The notes under the pieces are model-generated. The model was not told the origin of the DNA, ran no database searches, and saw only the letters and a list, made by a program, of their open reading frames with translations. From Azadirachta indica (Eukaryota > Streptophyta > Magnoliopsida > Sapindales > Meliaceae), in contig CM040447.1 in NCBI GenBank assembly GCA_022749755.1, positions 8,860,087 to 8,924,086 on the forward strand: a stretch of 64,000 nucleotides of DNA, in the 5' to 3' direction. Both the position numbers and the translations under genes were made by a program. This document shows, piece after piece, positions 49,255-61,539 of the stretch (its first letter is position 1; the number at the start of each line of letters is the position of its first letter).

Positions 49255-51770
49255 ATCAAAACCTCTAATTTCTTACACAACTTTTTACACTCTTTATAAA
49301 TTGTACAATTAATTTTTATTGAATAATTAAAAATATCTTTTATATATATAATATTAATTATAATACATTAATTATGCACGTTAAATTTATTCTCAATGAT
49401 TCGAAAGTGTACTAATTTAGTAATTAGTGAAAAATTATGTAAATTTTAAAAAAAAAATGATACCATTGATTCTATATATTAATAATACTATGCATGCCAA
49501 CTATTGTATCCCAATATTGATTTTGTACATATAAAAAAATAAATATTTTTCATAATTTATTTTTTTGTAAGGCTTCGTTTGCTATTGAGGCCTTATAACA
49601 TTAAAACTATAATTGTTATAAGATGAAAATACTGTAAATCAAATATTAATAAAAAAAATATATAAGTTGCATAAAAAATTATTATTACTAAACAGCTTTT
49701 CAATTTTATTTTGATGATACAACAAAATTATTATACTTTAAAAATAAACCTAAGTTAGGCATGAAATTTAATCGAGCATTATTTAAAAATCATGTTCAAA
49801 TGTTTACAAGACATGAAAATATACATTAGTGAGATATTAAGTTGAACAGACTTGACAAAAAAGAGTTGTCTCATCAAGTAACAACTAACAACTAGATGAG
49901 GATGAAAACAATGGGGCATATACTACCTACTTCTTTATGTCAGTTTGTATTGTATGCAACTCAAGAATCATTTTATTTCTTTCTCATTTTTTAAACTAAA
50001 AATTATGTTCTATTTTTATTTTGTGTAGAAATGTCTTAAAGAAACTAATAACATGTCCAAGTTGTTAACAGTTATATATATCATCATGTGATTCATGTTG
50101 TCTAAAAAAATTTCATATTTCTTTTTTTGTGAAAACGACATCAAGTTTATCTTTAAATATGATATAATGAAAATTTAGTTGTTTCGTATTTCGTAAACAT
50201 CTACTACACATTACATCATTAGTAGATTAGAGAATAATATTATTTTATTTAGTTTATTAATTTTTTGAATTCAAATAACATTGTGGGTTAGTAGATTAGA
50301 GAATTTTTTAATAGTTGGTTGTGTTAACGTAAATCGAGCTAGCCTAGCCCAAATCTTTTTAGTTCAATTGTATTCTATATAAAATTAAATTAAATAATTT
50401 TCGGTTTATTTTTAATTTATAATTCTAATTATGTTAAGTTATTATCTACAGGTAACATTATAAAATATTAAACTGTATTTATATTTTAATTAACAAACTA
50501 TGAAAGTAAAAGATTAAAAATGATCTATGAAATAACGTGAGTTAAATAAAAATAATTAGTGTAGATTTTTCTTTCAATAATTAAAATTGAAACAAGCTTC
50601 TTTTCTCCATTATGCCTGTTAATTTTTTGTTTATGAAGAGTCTTTAAAATTAATATCTAGATAAAATTTATATTTTTAAACTTTAACGTTTAATTAGGAG
50701 ATTAATTAGGATAGGATAATAACTAAATCAATTTGTTTAATAAAAAACAATAACTGTTAAAATAAGTTTAACTTTTTGGTAGGAAACAATTTGATGAACT
50801 TTGATTTAACTTGACTATATGTATACGTCGTATTGAAAAAATTTATATTTATTTGTGCATAAAATTAATAAGACCTTCAAATTGAAAATTTTTTATAAAT
50901 TAATTTGACGGTTTTAAGATAGTGTATATATATCCGCGGATTTTTCTTTAAATTGAGAATTTTTAAAATATGTAAATATAATTTGATTATATTTCAATGG
51001 AGTCTTCCTAAAGATTGGGTTCTTAGAAATTGTCTAAGTTCTTTGACTGTAACATTGGTCATTGATATTTATGCAACTGGTTAAGTCCATGAGAAAAATG
51101 TAACAACTATTATTAATTTTATTATTCTCTAATCATTTACTAGTTTCATAGCTAGACACTCACTTTAGGTAAAAATTATTACATTATCTAAAACTAAAAT
51201 CAAATTATTAAAATAACTTAAACCACATACGTAATGAATATAGAAATTATTTAATAAAGCAAAAATTTACAAAAATTCATTTTAAATTAAACATATGTTT
51301 TAAATTAAAGTGTGATGACTCTTGATTATTCGGTCATGTATATTGTAAAATAGAACTACTAATCAAATAAATGATAAACATTAGTCAAATGGGTATTTAC
51401 AAAATGCATATGCTTTTAAACTTACATAAAAGTTCAATAGACATAAAAGTTAATGATAATTGAGTATTCATTTTTGAAACTAAATGTCAAGTACTTGCTC
51501 AAATCGAAAATATTAGTTAATGAGATTCCTTTTGTTAACTTATGTATAAATTTACATAAATATTCATATTCTCAATTTTTATGCTTATTATTAAGGAATC
51601 ATCAAAACTCGTTTTCTTCTTGTATTGCAACTTTTGCTTGCTTACAAAATTTTTTATCCATCAAGACTCCAAATATTTACTTCCACAAACTAGTTTTTTT
51701 TAAGGGTGAATAGCAACCATTTTCCTCTTTTATTCTGTCATTTACATAGGCAATAGGGCTAAGCCATAAC
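49255..51770. other. AT-rich intergenic stretch, no gene seen
   Basis: Downstream of the PRISE remnant. No continuation of the reductase, and no transposon domain recognised on either strand. Only low-complexity A/T DNA and short open frames. Confidence 0.5.
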
Positions 51771-52014
51771 AGTAACATTTTTGAGAATAGAGAACTATAA
51801 TTACTCCTCGTTCAATTTGAAATTCTACATTTACCCTCTTAATAGTTAAAAAATACCAAAACCCTCTTACTGTTAATTTTCTAGCGGACAAAACTTATTT
51901 TTCAAGGGCAAAATGAACATTTATTTTACTAACATTGGGAGACAAATTATAATGATTTTATAATTCATTTTAATTAAAAAAAATGAATTTAATTTATGTT
52001 TATATTTAATAGGC

Positions 52015-53488
52015 TGTCACGTAACCCATAAGTATACGGGGTCGTACAAGTAGTATAATCGTAATTATCATACCCACGAGAATTAAGCTTTTGAATTTTA
52101 AATAAAGTATTCCAATTATAGTAGATTAATTTTATTTGAGCACTCACTAGTTGCAATACGAAGGAAATTTAAAAAGAATTATAATAACAACAATAGAATT
52201 AATTGCCAAGAATTAGTGTAAGAAAATTTAGTTAATAAAGAGTGTGTGTAAAGATCGATATGGAAATGATCATAGGATTTTGAGTTCCCCTAACCTTCAC
52301 CATATTCTCCTAATTGGAAATTTAGAATCTTTTCATTTTCAAAACACTAATCACAAGTTCTAAGTAATTTTGTTCTCCTCTCCCGAGTACAAAACCAAGT
52401 TTTAAATATAATTAAACCAACTGATACCCCTATATGATTGAATTAGCTATACAATCTTTTAGTCCAACCTATTATTAACTCCTAGAAATCAATTCACCGC
52501 CCGGTTCATTAACTTCCAAATGTTAATGTGATTATCTAGTCAATGATGTTCTCCTAAACTTTCAATATACTAAATTGAGTTTTTCAAATCCCATGAAAAA
52601 TTTAAACTATTCGTAGTACTATTTCATTAATGTTTAATCAAATAATTTATTATGCAATAAATCATAAGCATTAAGTGTAAGGAAAACCCATGTGATTAAA
52701 AATTAATAACAATAATAAATTCCACAATTAGTTAAACATGATTAGGTTAGGCTACACCAAAATCCTAAAACATGAAAAATTTAGCCTAGCACATCAATAA
52801 TCATCCATAAGTTCATAATGACAGTCATCTTCTTTATAACAATCCAACAATAAAAACCAAATGAATTTCAAAATGAAAAAGGAGAAGTTAAGAAAATAAA
52901 CTAGAGATGATGAGTTTCAACACCAAGTCTTCGAGTCTTTTCCCAAAGACTTCAAGCTTGATGAATTCTTTCACTCCTCTCTAGCTATTCCTTCTCTTCT
53001 CTTCTTTCTCTCCCTAAAACTACCTTTTCTATTCTTGGATGTGGTAGCTATCCTTCCCCAAAACGATAAAAACCTAGGACACTACTAAATCTAACCATAC
53101 ATCCCTTATCCAATGGTAAAAATGGGCCAAATAATCATTTAAACGCCACTTGGAAACCACGTTAAGCACATGCACGCCGTCGCAAGGCCAAAATTACCTC
53201 AGGGTAGTAGCTAGGGCGTGCGCACATGCTACAATATGGCATGCGCTATGTCTCTACTTCCTAACTTTGAAATATTTGCATTTTGGTCTATATTTTCTTT
53301 AAGTTTGGCCCCTATCCTTGAGGACTTACCTTTTTTGACCTCTTTTCGTGTCATTTATTAACTTGGCTGCGATTTTCTATTTTGTATAAAAATACAGAAT
53401 TTCATCAAAACAACACGAGAGCTTAAGGATTTGTGCATATATTTAAATTTGAAAATATAAAATAAGTGAGTAAACTACTACCTTATCA
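52015..53488 (-). repeat. solo gypsy LTR, antisense
   Basis: 1474 bp. In sense it runs TGATAAGGTAGTAGTTTACT to TTACGTGACA, related to 26109-27556 at both ends. It has the same CACGAG..AATTAAGCT block and a GC-richer U3 patch (about 53130-53260). No internal region flanks it on either side, so it is best read as a solo LTR. No TSD seen. Confidence 0.7.
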
Positions 53489-54130
53489 ATATTTATATTT
53501 ATACTTTTAGTATATTTATATTTTTTTAATTTTATTTATATTTATATTTTTTAATTTTATTTATTTTTTTATGTCTACATCTATTTTTATATTTTTTTAT
53601 TTTATATTTTATTTTAGTTTTATTTATATTTACTTTTGTATTTATATTTATATTTTTATTATTGTTAACATATCTATATCTATATCTATATCTATATCTA
53701 TATTAATATTAATATTTATATTATATCTATATTTTTAATTTATATCTATTTTCTTATTTATACTTATACTTTTATTCTCGTTGATATAACTATATCTATT
53801 TTTATGTTTATATCTATATTTATGTTTATACTTATAGTTTTATTTATATTTCTTTGTATTTATATTTATGTTTTTATTCTTGTTGATATATCCATATCTA
53901 TATTTAAATCTATATTTACATTTACATTTACATTTATATTCTTATTTATATATCTATATCTATATCTATATTTTTATTCATATTTATATTTGTATTTTTA
54001 GTTATATTTATATTTATATTTATGTTTATTTTATTTCATTATATAAAATTATTTTTATTATATACTTGTATTATATTATTATTTCTTTATTTTATTTGTT
54101 TTGTTTTCTTTATATATAATAATATATATA
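53489..54130. repeat. TATATC/TATTTA-type simple-sequence tract
   Basis: About 640 bp composed almost wholly of TATATC, TATTTATA and TTTTTAT units, with a pure (TATATC)n core at about 53670-53700. Apparent hydrophobic open frames here are translation of the repeat. Confidence 0.9.
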
Positions 54131-54528
54131 TAATATTATCCCTCACATCAAATATCTCTTTCTTTAGTCATAATCAAAAATGGTCCCAAGGGTAAAAACG
54201 TAAAATTATAAATTTTCTATTAATTTAACAGCAAAATCTGGATGGTAGAAGGTTTTAGTATTTTTTGAACTATTAAGGAGATAAATGTAGAAGTTCAAAT
54301 CTAATAAGGGAATAATTGTAGTTTCTCCTTTTGAGAATGGGGTGTCAGAAAAGAATAGGTTCGCCATATTTTGGTTTCTTCTTTATTTACTTTGATTGCA
54401 AACCTTAGATTTATTTCTCAGAGACTTGTTGTACCTAATGACCTTTGAATTAAATCCCGGCCCCTAAATTTACTTTTGCTTTGCTCTATTTTTCTGTTTG
54501 CTAGATCTATGATTCCTTCAAATAGGTA

Positions 54529-54690
54529 TCAGATTGGTACAATGGGAGTGCTGAAGTTGCCGTAACCAGGTGCAGGGATGAACATCCATCTTGCAAAAGT
54601 TTTAGCTAGCGATGACCACTCATCATGTCTCGTTGCTACTTGAAGGATCATACTCATGCTTGGGTTCAAGTCGTTTGCGTATACCAAGAA
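54529..54690 (-). other. unassigned protein-like fragment
   Basis: The minus strand encodes ANDLNPSMSMILQVATRHDE, continuing WSSLAKTFARWMFIPAPGYG. Its composition is unlike the surrounding low-complexity sequence and it has higher GC. I do not recognise the family. It stops within the window and has no clear start because the purine tract lies upstream. Confidence 0.3.
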
Positions 54691-54830
54691 AAAGAAGAAG
54701 AAAAGAATCTGCAGAGAGAGAGAATAAATAAAAGAAGAAGAAGAAGAAGATTTGGAGCAAAATCGAAAGAAAAAAAAAAAAGAAGGAAGAAGAATAAGGA
54801 GGAGGAGGAGAAGAAGAGGAAGAAGTGACG
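54685..54830 (+). repeat. GAA/GGA purine tract (microsatellite)
   Basis: Almost uninterrupted purines, mainly AGA, AAG and GGA triplets, including (AGA)n at about 54733-54750 and (GGA)n at about 54797-54810. Confidence 0.9.
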
Positions 54831-54839
54831 GCAAGCAGA

Positions 54840-56520
54840 ACTATATGGGACACGTTTAGGTTTTTTATTATTATATAATTATTTTTTTATTAAATATAAT
54901 TTAAATTAATATAATTATTTTATCCTCAAATATAAAAAATATTGATTTTTAATTTTTAATTTTAATTTTAAGTTAAAATGACTATTATACCTTTTTCACT
55001 CTAATGAAGACTGAAAAATTTAACAAAAAGGATCTTACTGATAAATATTTTTGAATTAAGAGTGTATTTGGAATTTATTTTCAACAAGCAAAAGTTCAAC
55101 TGTCATTAGCCCTTGATACCATTGGGCCTCTAGACTTATCTTGACCTTTCGCACCACTTCTTAGTTGCAGAGAGTAAAGTCCATTATGTCATTTGGATCT
55201 CACATGTTATGTTGGCCTGAGAGTTGTGATGTTGCAATCTTATGAGACTGGCTTGAATTTGTCGGAAAGGATCCTCTATTGTTGCTATTGTACTTGGAAT
55301 ACTTAATAAAGTACGACATCTAAATTATGAGTGCATAGTATGTGTGGGAGTAAGATAGTCTTAGTACCAATACCAAGGAGTATAATTGTTAAGGGTAGGT
55401 CACAACCACTATGATGTAAGGTCAATATTGCGGGGGTATTTGATATTTTTATTTGTGACCTAATAGCTCTAAGGTTGTGGGAAAGTTGTTTTTGGAGCCT
55501 AAATATGACTATATTGATGCTTACAAATGTAGAAAAGATGTAGAGATACTAAGGGAATGCCTAAAATTAGTTTTCACAGCAAAAGGTAGCAGAGAAATAA
55601 AGATATCTATGGTGCTCGCTAGTCTAATGCCAAGGAGAAAAAGATGTTGTCGCTGGATGGTGTTCTTAAGGACTTTAGGCTAATGATTTTCAAGATTTCT
55701 CAGCTGTTATTTCCTTGATGTCTTGAACGTGAAATAATGATTCCTTATATAGTGAGTAACTATAGTGGAACATAACTAACTTATATAATACTAGTTTAAT
55801 ATAGGTTATATTTTAAAGATAAGCCTTTTTCTAGGAATTAAATTGTGTAATTTAATCCTAGCTAAAATAGATTTTAAGGACTTATACTTGTAATAAAATA
55901 CTTATTTTAATTAACTCTAAGTTAATTAAAATGAAGTTTTAGGTCAAATATGGATTCTAAAGTTTTGGGCTATTGTGTTCCTTAAATATTAGCCTAATCG
56001 TATAATAACTTCTTTTGGTTCAAGTTAACCCCAAGTATGCTAAACCAAGGTCATTATGTTGATTGGAGTATACTTTGGCTTGCTCTTACTTTTCACACCA
56101 CAACTTACAATTTGAACCGTAAAAAGTGGTTTGGGTCCACTTATGCCTTTTTACCTGAACAATAATAACGTAGCTGAGATTAATTTTGAAGTGTCAACAA
56201 AAGTTTTATCAATTAATCTTATACAATCTAATGGCAGATAAAGTTGTTGATTAAGTTAGCTATGTTAAATAGTACTTTTTGGCTTTATATTCTATCAACT
56301 AGATTGTATAGGTTTAATAGTTAAAAATTTGTATTAAGTAAAATTTTAAGCTAAAGAAACTTATACTGTACTAGGAAGAATGTCATGGCATTGCTAGTTG
56401 GCTTTAGGACTGTTGGGTCAATGGTAAGATAATATGACTCAGTCTTTTTTTTTTCTTGTTGTACACCTCTTAGTTTTTAAATGATATTAATAAATTGTTA
56501 TAGATAACCTACTGTCTTAA
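54840..56520. other. intergenic stretch, no gene seen
   Basis: 55080-55690 is less AT-rich, but its short open frames match no family that I recognise. 55700-56200 contains many TTAATTAA-type and AAGTTTTAGG words. Possibly an eroded LTR element. Confidence 0.35.
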
Positions 56521-56524
56521 TATC

Positions 56525-56835
56525 TAGGTTTTAGGGAAAAGTACTCATAGATGTTTAAAATATTCTCAAATGTACATTACAATTCAAATAATTTAAAATT
56601 TCTCATTTAACTTCCATTTAATGACAATGATGCGTTCAGGATAGGTTGACGTCGATATCATTGAACTCTAAATTTCTCAATCTACACAGTGGTATGATTA
56701 ATTTTAAAAAATGAGTAAGAAAGTAGGTCAATACTTATTTTAAGTATGACCTATTTAATGAATTAAGAATTAAATAAATAATTTCAAATTATCGGGATTA
56801 AAATGTATAATAGATGATATTTTAGGCACCCAACA
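56525..56835 (+). repeat. dispersed repeat, copy 1
   Basis: Aligned with 57550-57835 through AACTCTAAATTTCT, CTACACAGTGGTATG-like, ATTTTAAAAAATGAGTAA-like, GAATTAAATAAATAATTT and a terminal ATATTTTAGG. Same orientation; nature unknown. Confidence 0.65.
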
Positions 56836-57025
56836 ATCCTTTTCTCCTATAATTAATTATAACATGATTTAAAACTCATATTTTATAACAATGGTGTCTC
56901 TTGTTTCTTTCTTTGATTTAACATTATTGCATACCTATTAATTAAATATTTACTCCTATACACATCCACCTATTAAACTAGTTTGACTTTATATTTTGAA
57001 AATTTAACGAAAATGACTAACACTT

Positions 57026-57249
57026 GGGGTGAATTTTCGGTAATAACTACTATTCAAAATGTCTTTCAAAAATGACCATCTCAAATTTTTTTGGACCAAA
57101 ATACCCCCGCACGAATGTACTTGGTGGTCATTTTTGAAAAATTTTTATGAGGGTATTATAATCCAAATTGATCATTTTTGTAATATATATTATATGGTGG
57201 TCATTTAAAAAAATTAGTAACCAATGTTGGTTACTGTTGAAAATTTCCC
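57026..57249. mobile_element. hairpin (foldback) MITE, Mutator-like ends
   Basis: About 224 bp that folds on itself. The outer end GGGTGAATTTTCGGTAATAA pairs with the far end (reverse complement GGGAAATTTTCAACAGTAAC). The inner arm CAAAAATGACCATCT..ACC..AATACCCCC pairs with the complement of GAGGGTATTATAATCC. No coding capacity. TSD not identified. Confidence 0.6.
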
Positions 57250-57549
57250 AATTTATGGATTAAAACTTGTCATTTAGACTTGTGTCGTATCCAAACCTGT
57301 TTTCATTGCAAGCCTCTATATGATGAGATTGAGTGATTTCTCATCCCAAATTTTACTTCAGCACACTAATTAATTAAAAAATTGCCATTAAGAACACAAA
57401 ATGTATAATACTTCAAGCATTAAATAGTCATATAAAATTTATTTCAACTTTACTAACAAAACCTGTAATTTTAACGTTATAATATAATAATATTGTATAA
57501 TAACAACATTTTAAAATTTGGAATTAAAAATATCTTGTTAAATAGAAAA

Positions 57550-57835
57550 AATAACTAATGGTTCCCTAAAATATTGCTAAATATACACTTCAGTCCTAGT
57601 AATAGTATCTATTTAAGTCTCATTTAATGTTAGTAATATAATATAAATGAATGTAGTCAAACTCTAAATTTCTTGATTTACACAATGATTTGGCTAATTT
57701 TGAGAAATGAATGACCAAATAAGGTTAATACCTTTTTTGAACACAAATAATTTAATAAGTCAGGAATTAAATGAATAATTTTCAAACTACCAAAAATAAA
57801 ATATAGATTAGACCATATTTCAGGATTCCGTTAGT
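57550..57835 (+). repeat. dispersed repeat, copy 2
   Basis: Counterpart of 56525-56835, including AACTCTAAATTTCTTGATTT, ACACAATGATTTGGCTAATT and AGGAATTAAATGAATAATTT. Confidence 0.65.
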
Positions 57836-57839
57836 CACT

Positions 57840-58390
57840 TTTTTTTGATGAATATTAGTGGCATTATGAATACCTAATAGAGTATTCGCGGATGTTTAGT
57901 ATCTGTGGATATTTTATTAAACCCTCATCTGCAATATGTTTAGGGGACAATAGATGAACATTTCTCAGTTTTGTCCATTTAAGTGAAAAAGAAAGGTAGT
58001 TGATAATACACGCATAAAGTTGATGGTCAAAACTTACAAGCTAACAACAGGGACTAGAAATGGTATTTACAAATTATGAGGATTAAATATCACTATGTTA
58101 AATTCAAAGTGAGCTGGCTATCACTTTTACAGAAAAAGACATTATACAAGTACGTCGCTTCCAAAGCCAAGTGGACAAGCACTAGGTAAAAGAGTTCCAA
58201 CAATTTATTTCTAGGACTCTTGCTCAAATTTTGTTGGGTGTTTGCCATCGAAGTGGTTGTTTTCCTTGTTTTAATTAAGTTAATTTCATAATTAAATAGA
58301 GAAATCAACTAAATAAAGTAAAATATCAAAATAAAAGTATATCGGGTATAGCATTTCCAAGGAACTCTAGCAAAATTTAGTTCCAGACAT
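57840..58390. other. intergenic stretch, no gene seen
   Basis: No transposon domain recognised. A minus-strand open frame at 58093-58308 has no family resemblance that I can name. Confidence 0.35.
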
Positions 58391-58394
58391 ACTC

Positions 58395-58488
58395 TATGAC
58401 ATTTGAGTGGTGTCTAACATATTTTTTTGTTATCTTCATGAAACAATAGATTTAAGATTATTTTATTCAATGAATTACATGAAATTTA
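58395..58488 (+). pseudogene. copia RNase H fragment
   Basis: IFFCYLHETIDLRLFYSM corresponds to HVFRYLHGTKDLGLFYS of copia element C (38685-38740). Only about 30 codons remain, with a stop inside. It faces the opposite strand to the copia RT fragment that starts immediately to its right. Confidence 0.6.
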
Positions 58489-58600
58489 TGGAAAAAATAC
58501 TTTATCGAAGTCAATTCCCTATTTCTGTGTATAACCTTTTGCTACAAGGCATATTTTGTATTTAGGAGCTTTAGCCTTTGATATTCCTTCATTTCTTTTG
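58484..58600 (-). pseudogene. copia element D, RT fragment left of the CACTA insertion
   Basis: On the minus strand, KAPKYKICLVAKGYTQK, a stop, then GIDFDKVFF is the N-terminal RT region of copia (YKARLVAKGYTQxxGIDFxE). It continues the coding sequence interrupted at 63114. The remainder of RT is missing to the left. Confidence 0.8.
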
Positions 58601-59539
58601 CATTACTAGGAAAATAGCCATTACTAACGTCGAATCAGTATTAATGATATGCTTTATTGACATCTCTTTCAGGTAACGTAGTAGCCGCAATCAGCAATTC
58701 CTAACATCAAATAGAGTATTACGGCAAAAATATGAGTGTCTAGCGTGCCTAATGTATTAGTAGTGAGACTACAGTATCAGAACGTTTATATTGCCAAAAT
58801 GATATCTATAATTTTTTATTCTATAGTATCTAAAAACAGTATTCCTAATATCAGAGTAGATTCAAATTTGTGTAATATTACTAGTTGTTTGCTGATACAA
58901 TATTAATATCAACAAATAATTTTATATTAAAAAATAAGATTTTACTTCTATTGTTAGTAATAATGGCCTTATTTTGTTTTTCAATTTAAAATTATTGATA
59001 TCAATATATAATATCAATATTCATAATATCATTTTTAATACCAATATACAATACCAACACAGGTTATAGGCATTCAATAATAAAATATTAAGTTAATAGC
59101 AATATGTACAACAATATTTGCAACATTCATTAATAAAATACCTCAATATCACAATCTATATGAATAATATAAGTACCAGATATGATAGGTTGTACATAAG
59201 TTAACAACAATTCATAAATGATTTGCCTTAAAAAATTAAAATCTTAAAATGTCAAATTATCAAGTGCAGTGCATGACCAACATTTGTCAACTTCATCAAT
59301 TGCCAACAATAACTAAAATACCAACTTATCAATTATAGAGCTGTCAAGTCACCAATTCACAAACCAACCGCATCCAAAGTGCAAACCAACCTAACCAGTG
59401 ACTTGATAGCTATCCTCCATTCCCTTGAAACTTCTTCATTTTTGGGCACAAAAGCAACAAAGTATTTCATCAAGTACTAATATACCAATGGAAAATTACA
59501 ACGAAATATAAAACTTAAATAGAATATACCTCTTGTTTA

Positions 59540-60830
59540 TTATTGGTAATCAACTCTGCAACATATGAAGCCATTCTTCACAGACTTTTGTAATATCATC
59601 ATCAGTATATTCATTGACTTCTTTAAACTTCAACACAATATATAACATCAAAAATGTCAATTAAATATTAACATAAGAAATTTACTTAATTTTTAAAAAC
59701 TAAAATATCAACCTAATGTAGAAGCTGAAACTCACATTATCTTTCAGGATGTTAACATCTCTCACTATGTCTTGCGTGTACTTTATCATAAAATACCCAC
59801 ATTCAATACTACCATATTGCCTTTGACACTATAAATTGTACATCATATAGTACATTGCCCAAAATACTAACTAAATTTGATATTATAGTTTTGATTCATT
59901 TACCTTAACTGTAACCCATTGTAGATTTACCTTCTTAGACATTTTTCGGCTCTCAAAAATTTTATACTTGCTGAATAATAATTACTAATTAGTCAGAATA
60001 CTTGTAATATAAAATATGACTATACATATAATCAATTAATGTAAATAAGGTCAGAGTTTAGAAACTATACATGGTCACAATGTCTTGGATTTCGTCAGTT
60101 GGTTTACCACTGAATGAATCCACATAATACACAATGCATGTTAACAAATCGATTGCCAATAATACCCAATGATTACTACAAAATAATAAAACAGTACACC
60201 ATCAATAGCTCATTAATAAGACATATATCAACATGTGAATTTTTTAGATTAAAGAGGTATCATACCCTAGGTTGTTAGGCAATAATGTGATTTGACCTGG
60301 TTACACATTAGTTAGATTTTTAGAAATGTAATGAGATCGGTCGAGTCAATTTTGGTAGTGTTAGTGCGACCACTGCTGGGTAGCTTGACGGGATTGGCAA
60401 AGCGACATAGGAAGCTAAGTGCATCATCAATCATCTCATCTTGTAAGTGTTTGCAATGATAAATGAACATAATTTTTACATTCTTACAATGATGATACAA
60501 TATAATAACATGTACAGTGCATTATTTGTTCACCAATTTAAAAGTTTTACCTGATCCAATTTCAACACAAAAGTTGGACAACCATTCTATGTTGATTTCT
60601 TGATCACAATTTATCTTGGACAAATAAATTATCTAATTGTGTCCAAATGTATCATCATTATATTTGACTTTGATAGTTTTGTGCACACAACTCTGAACAA
60701 TCATATCAAACATAGCCAAGTGTTTTGAGGTTTTCCTTTTGGCAGAATTCTTGGTTGTCCTCCTTATATTAAGCTTTCTTGTTGCTTGTGGTTTCCCTCT
60801 TGGCTTCTTTGATCTCTGTTCTATCACTTT
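59540..60830 (-). CDS. Ulp1-like (C48) cysteine protease domain of the CACTA element, multi-exon
   Basis: Exons on the minus strand. A lysine/arginine-rich stretch (60633-60827) is followed by an exon with EMIDDALSFLCRF (about 60400). Another has NHWVLLAIDLLTCIVYYVDS (about 60110-60175), giving the catalytic His (60169-60171) and Asp (60118-60120). A short exon follows with KMSKKVNLQWVTVK (about 59905-59975). The next has CQRQYGSIECGYFMIKY (about 59770-59831), with the catalytic Cys at 59799-59801. The last has YTDDDITKVCEEWLHML (about 59565-59615). Plausible splice signals include acceptor TTATAG before CQRQ, acceptor TTCAG before KYKIF and donor GTAAATG after VTVK. Ulp1 domains process SUMO-like modifiers; in CACTA elements their role is unknown. 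One stop at about 60633 may be intronic. Exon limits are estimates. Confidence 0.65.
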
Positions 60831-60926
60831 TGATTTGTTTGCTATGTTTTGCTTATTTGCTAATTCTATCCTTTTTTCCTTTTTTCCTTTTTGAATAACA
60901 TCTTGGTCACATTCATTTGCTATAAT

Positions 60927-61175
60927 TTATGGTATGATCACATATTCTAGCTTGGGGATAAATTTAGAAGATTTTCTTAGATTAGTGCCTGGAGATTTTG
61001 CTGGTGTCTTCACTAGAGAATTGTTGGAAGACTTGGGGGAAAATCTCAGAGATCTACTTGGACTAGTAATTGAACTATTCTTGACTGGGGTTTTTGCTGA
61101 AAAATTCTTTTTGTTTGAAATTTCTACTGCAATGTTCTTGATTAGAGTCCTTTTCACTATAGATTGCTTGGCCAA
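60927..61175 (-). other. basic Ser/Lys-rich linker region of the CACTA protein
   Basis: An open frame rich in Ser, Lys and Pro (SPSRSLRFSPKSSNNSLVKT) between the Ptta-like part and the Ulp1 part. It is low in complexity and probably belongs to the same transcription unit as a disordered linker. It has no recognised domain. Confidence 0.4.
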
Positions 61176-61539
61176 GTTGTTTGGCTGTGATTGCTCTTCT
61201 AACTCATTAAACTATTGAAATACGGTACAAACAACATAAAAAGTATATAAAATACTTTGTAGAATAACATTGTTTTAAAATATTAAGTATGTATACTAAC
61301 CTTTATTTTTTGCACATCTTTCGGAGCTTGCTAGTTAATCTCTAAAGACATGACCACATTCTATATAGAAGTGTGTGGTATGTTCGAGCTACTAACTTTT
61401 GTATTTGTTTGAGAATCCAACTTGACTAAAAGTAATTCAATCTAAGTAGACATCATTGCCAACTTTTCCTCAAAAACCTTCCTCTCTCTCATTAAACTTT
61501 GACACTTTGGAACCTGAGAGTACATGATGAGGGTGATGA

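Larger units (their letters stand above)
51775..54350. mobile_element. putative non-autonomous DNA element with long inverted ends
   Basis: 51775-51960 is similar to the reverse complement of 54150-54345. Shared words include GGTATTTTTTAACTATTAAG / AGTATTTTTTGAACTATTAA, GTAAATGTAGAA / ATAAATGTAGAA, and GAGTAATTATAGTT / GAATAATTGTAGTT. The interior has a solo gypsy LTR and a T/A-rich simple repeat but no transposase. The ends and TSD are unresolved; two unrelated inverted copies of one repeat are the alternative. Confidence 0.45.

Noticed and set aside
53804..54119. Overlapping hydrophobic open frames that look like membrane proteins
   Set aside because: They are translations of the TATATC/TATTTA simple repeat in more than one frame, with no start context or conservation signal.
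54529..54853. Ser/Leu/Phe-rich proteins on the minus strand and a Lys/Glu/Arg-rich one on the plus strand
   Set aside because: The extreme composition comes from the GAA/GGA purine tract. Only the short non-repetitive end (54529-54690) was kept as a possible fragment.
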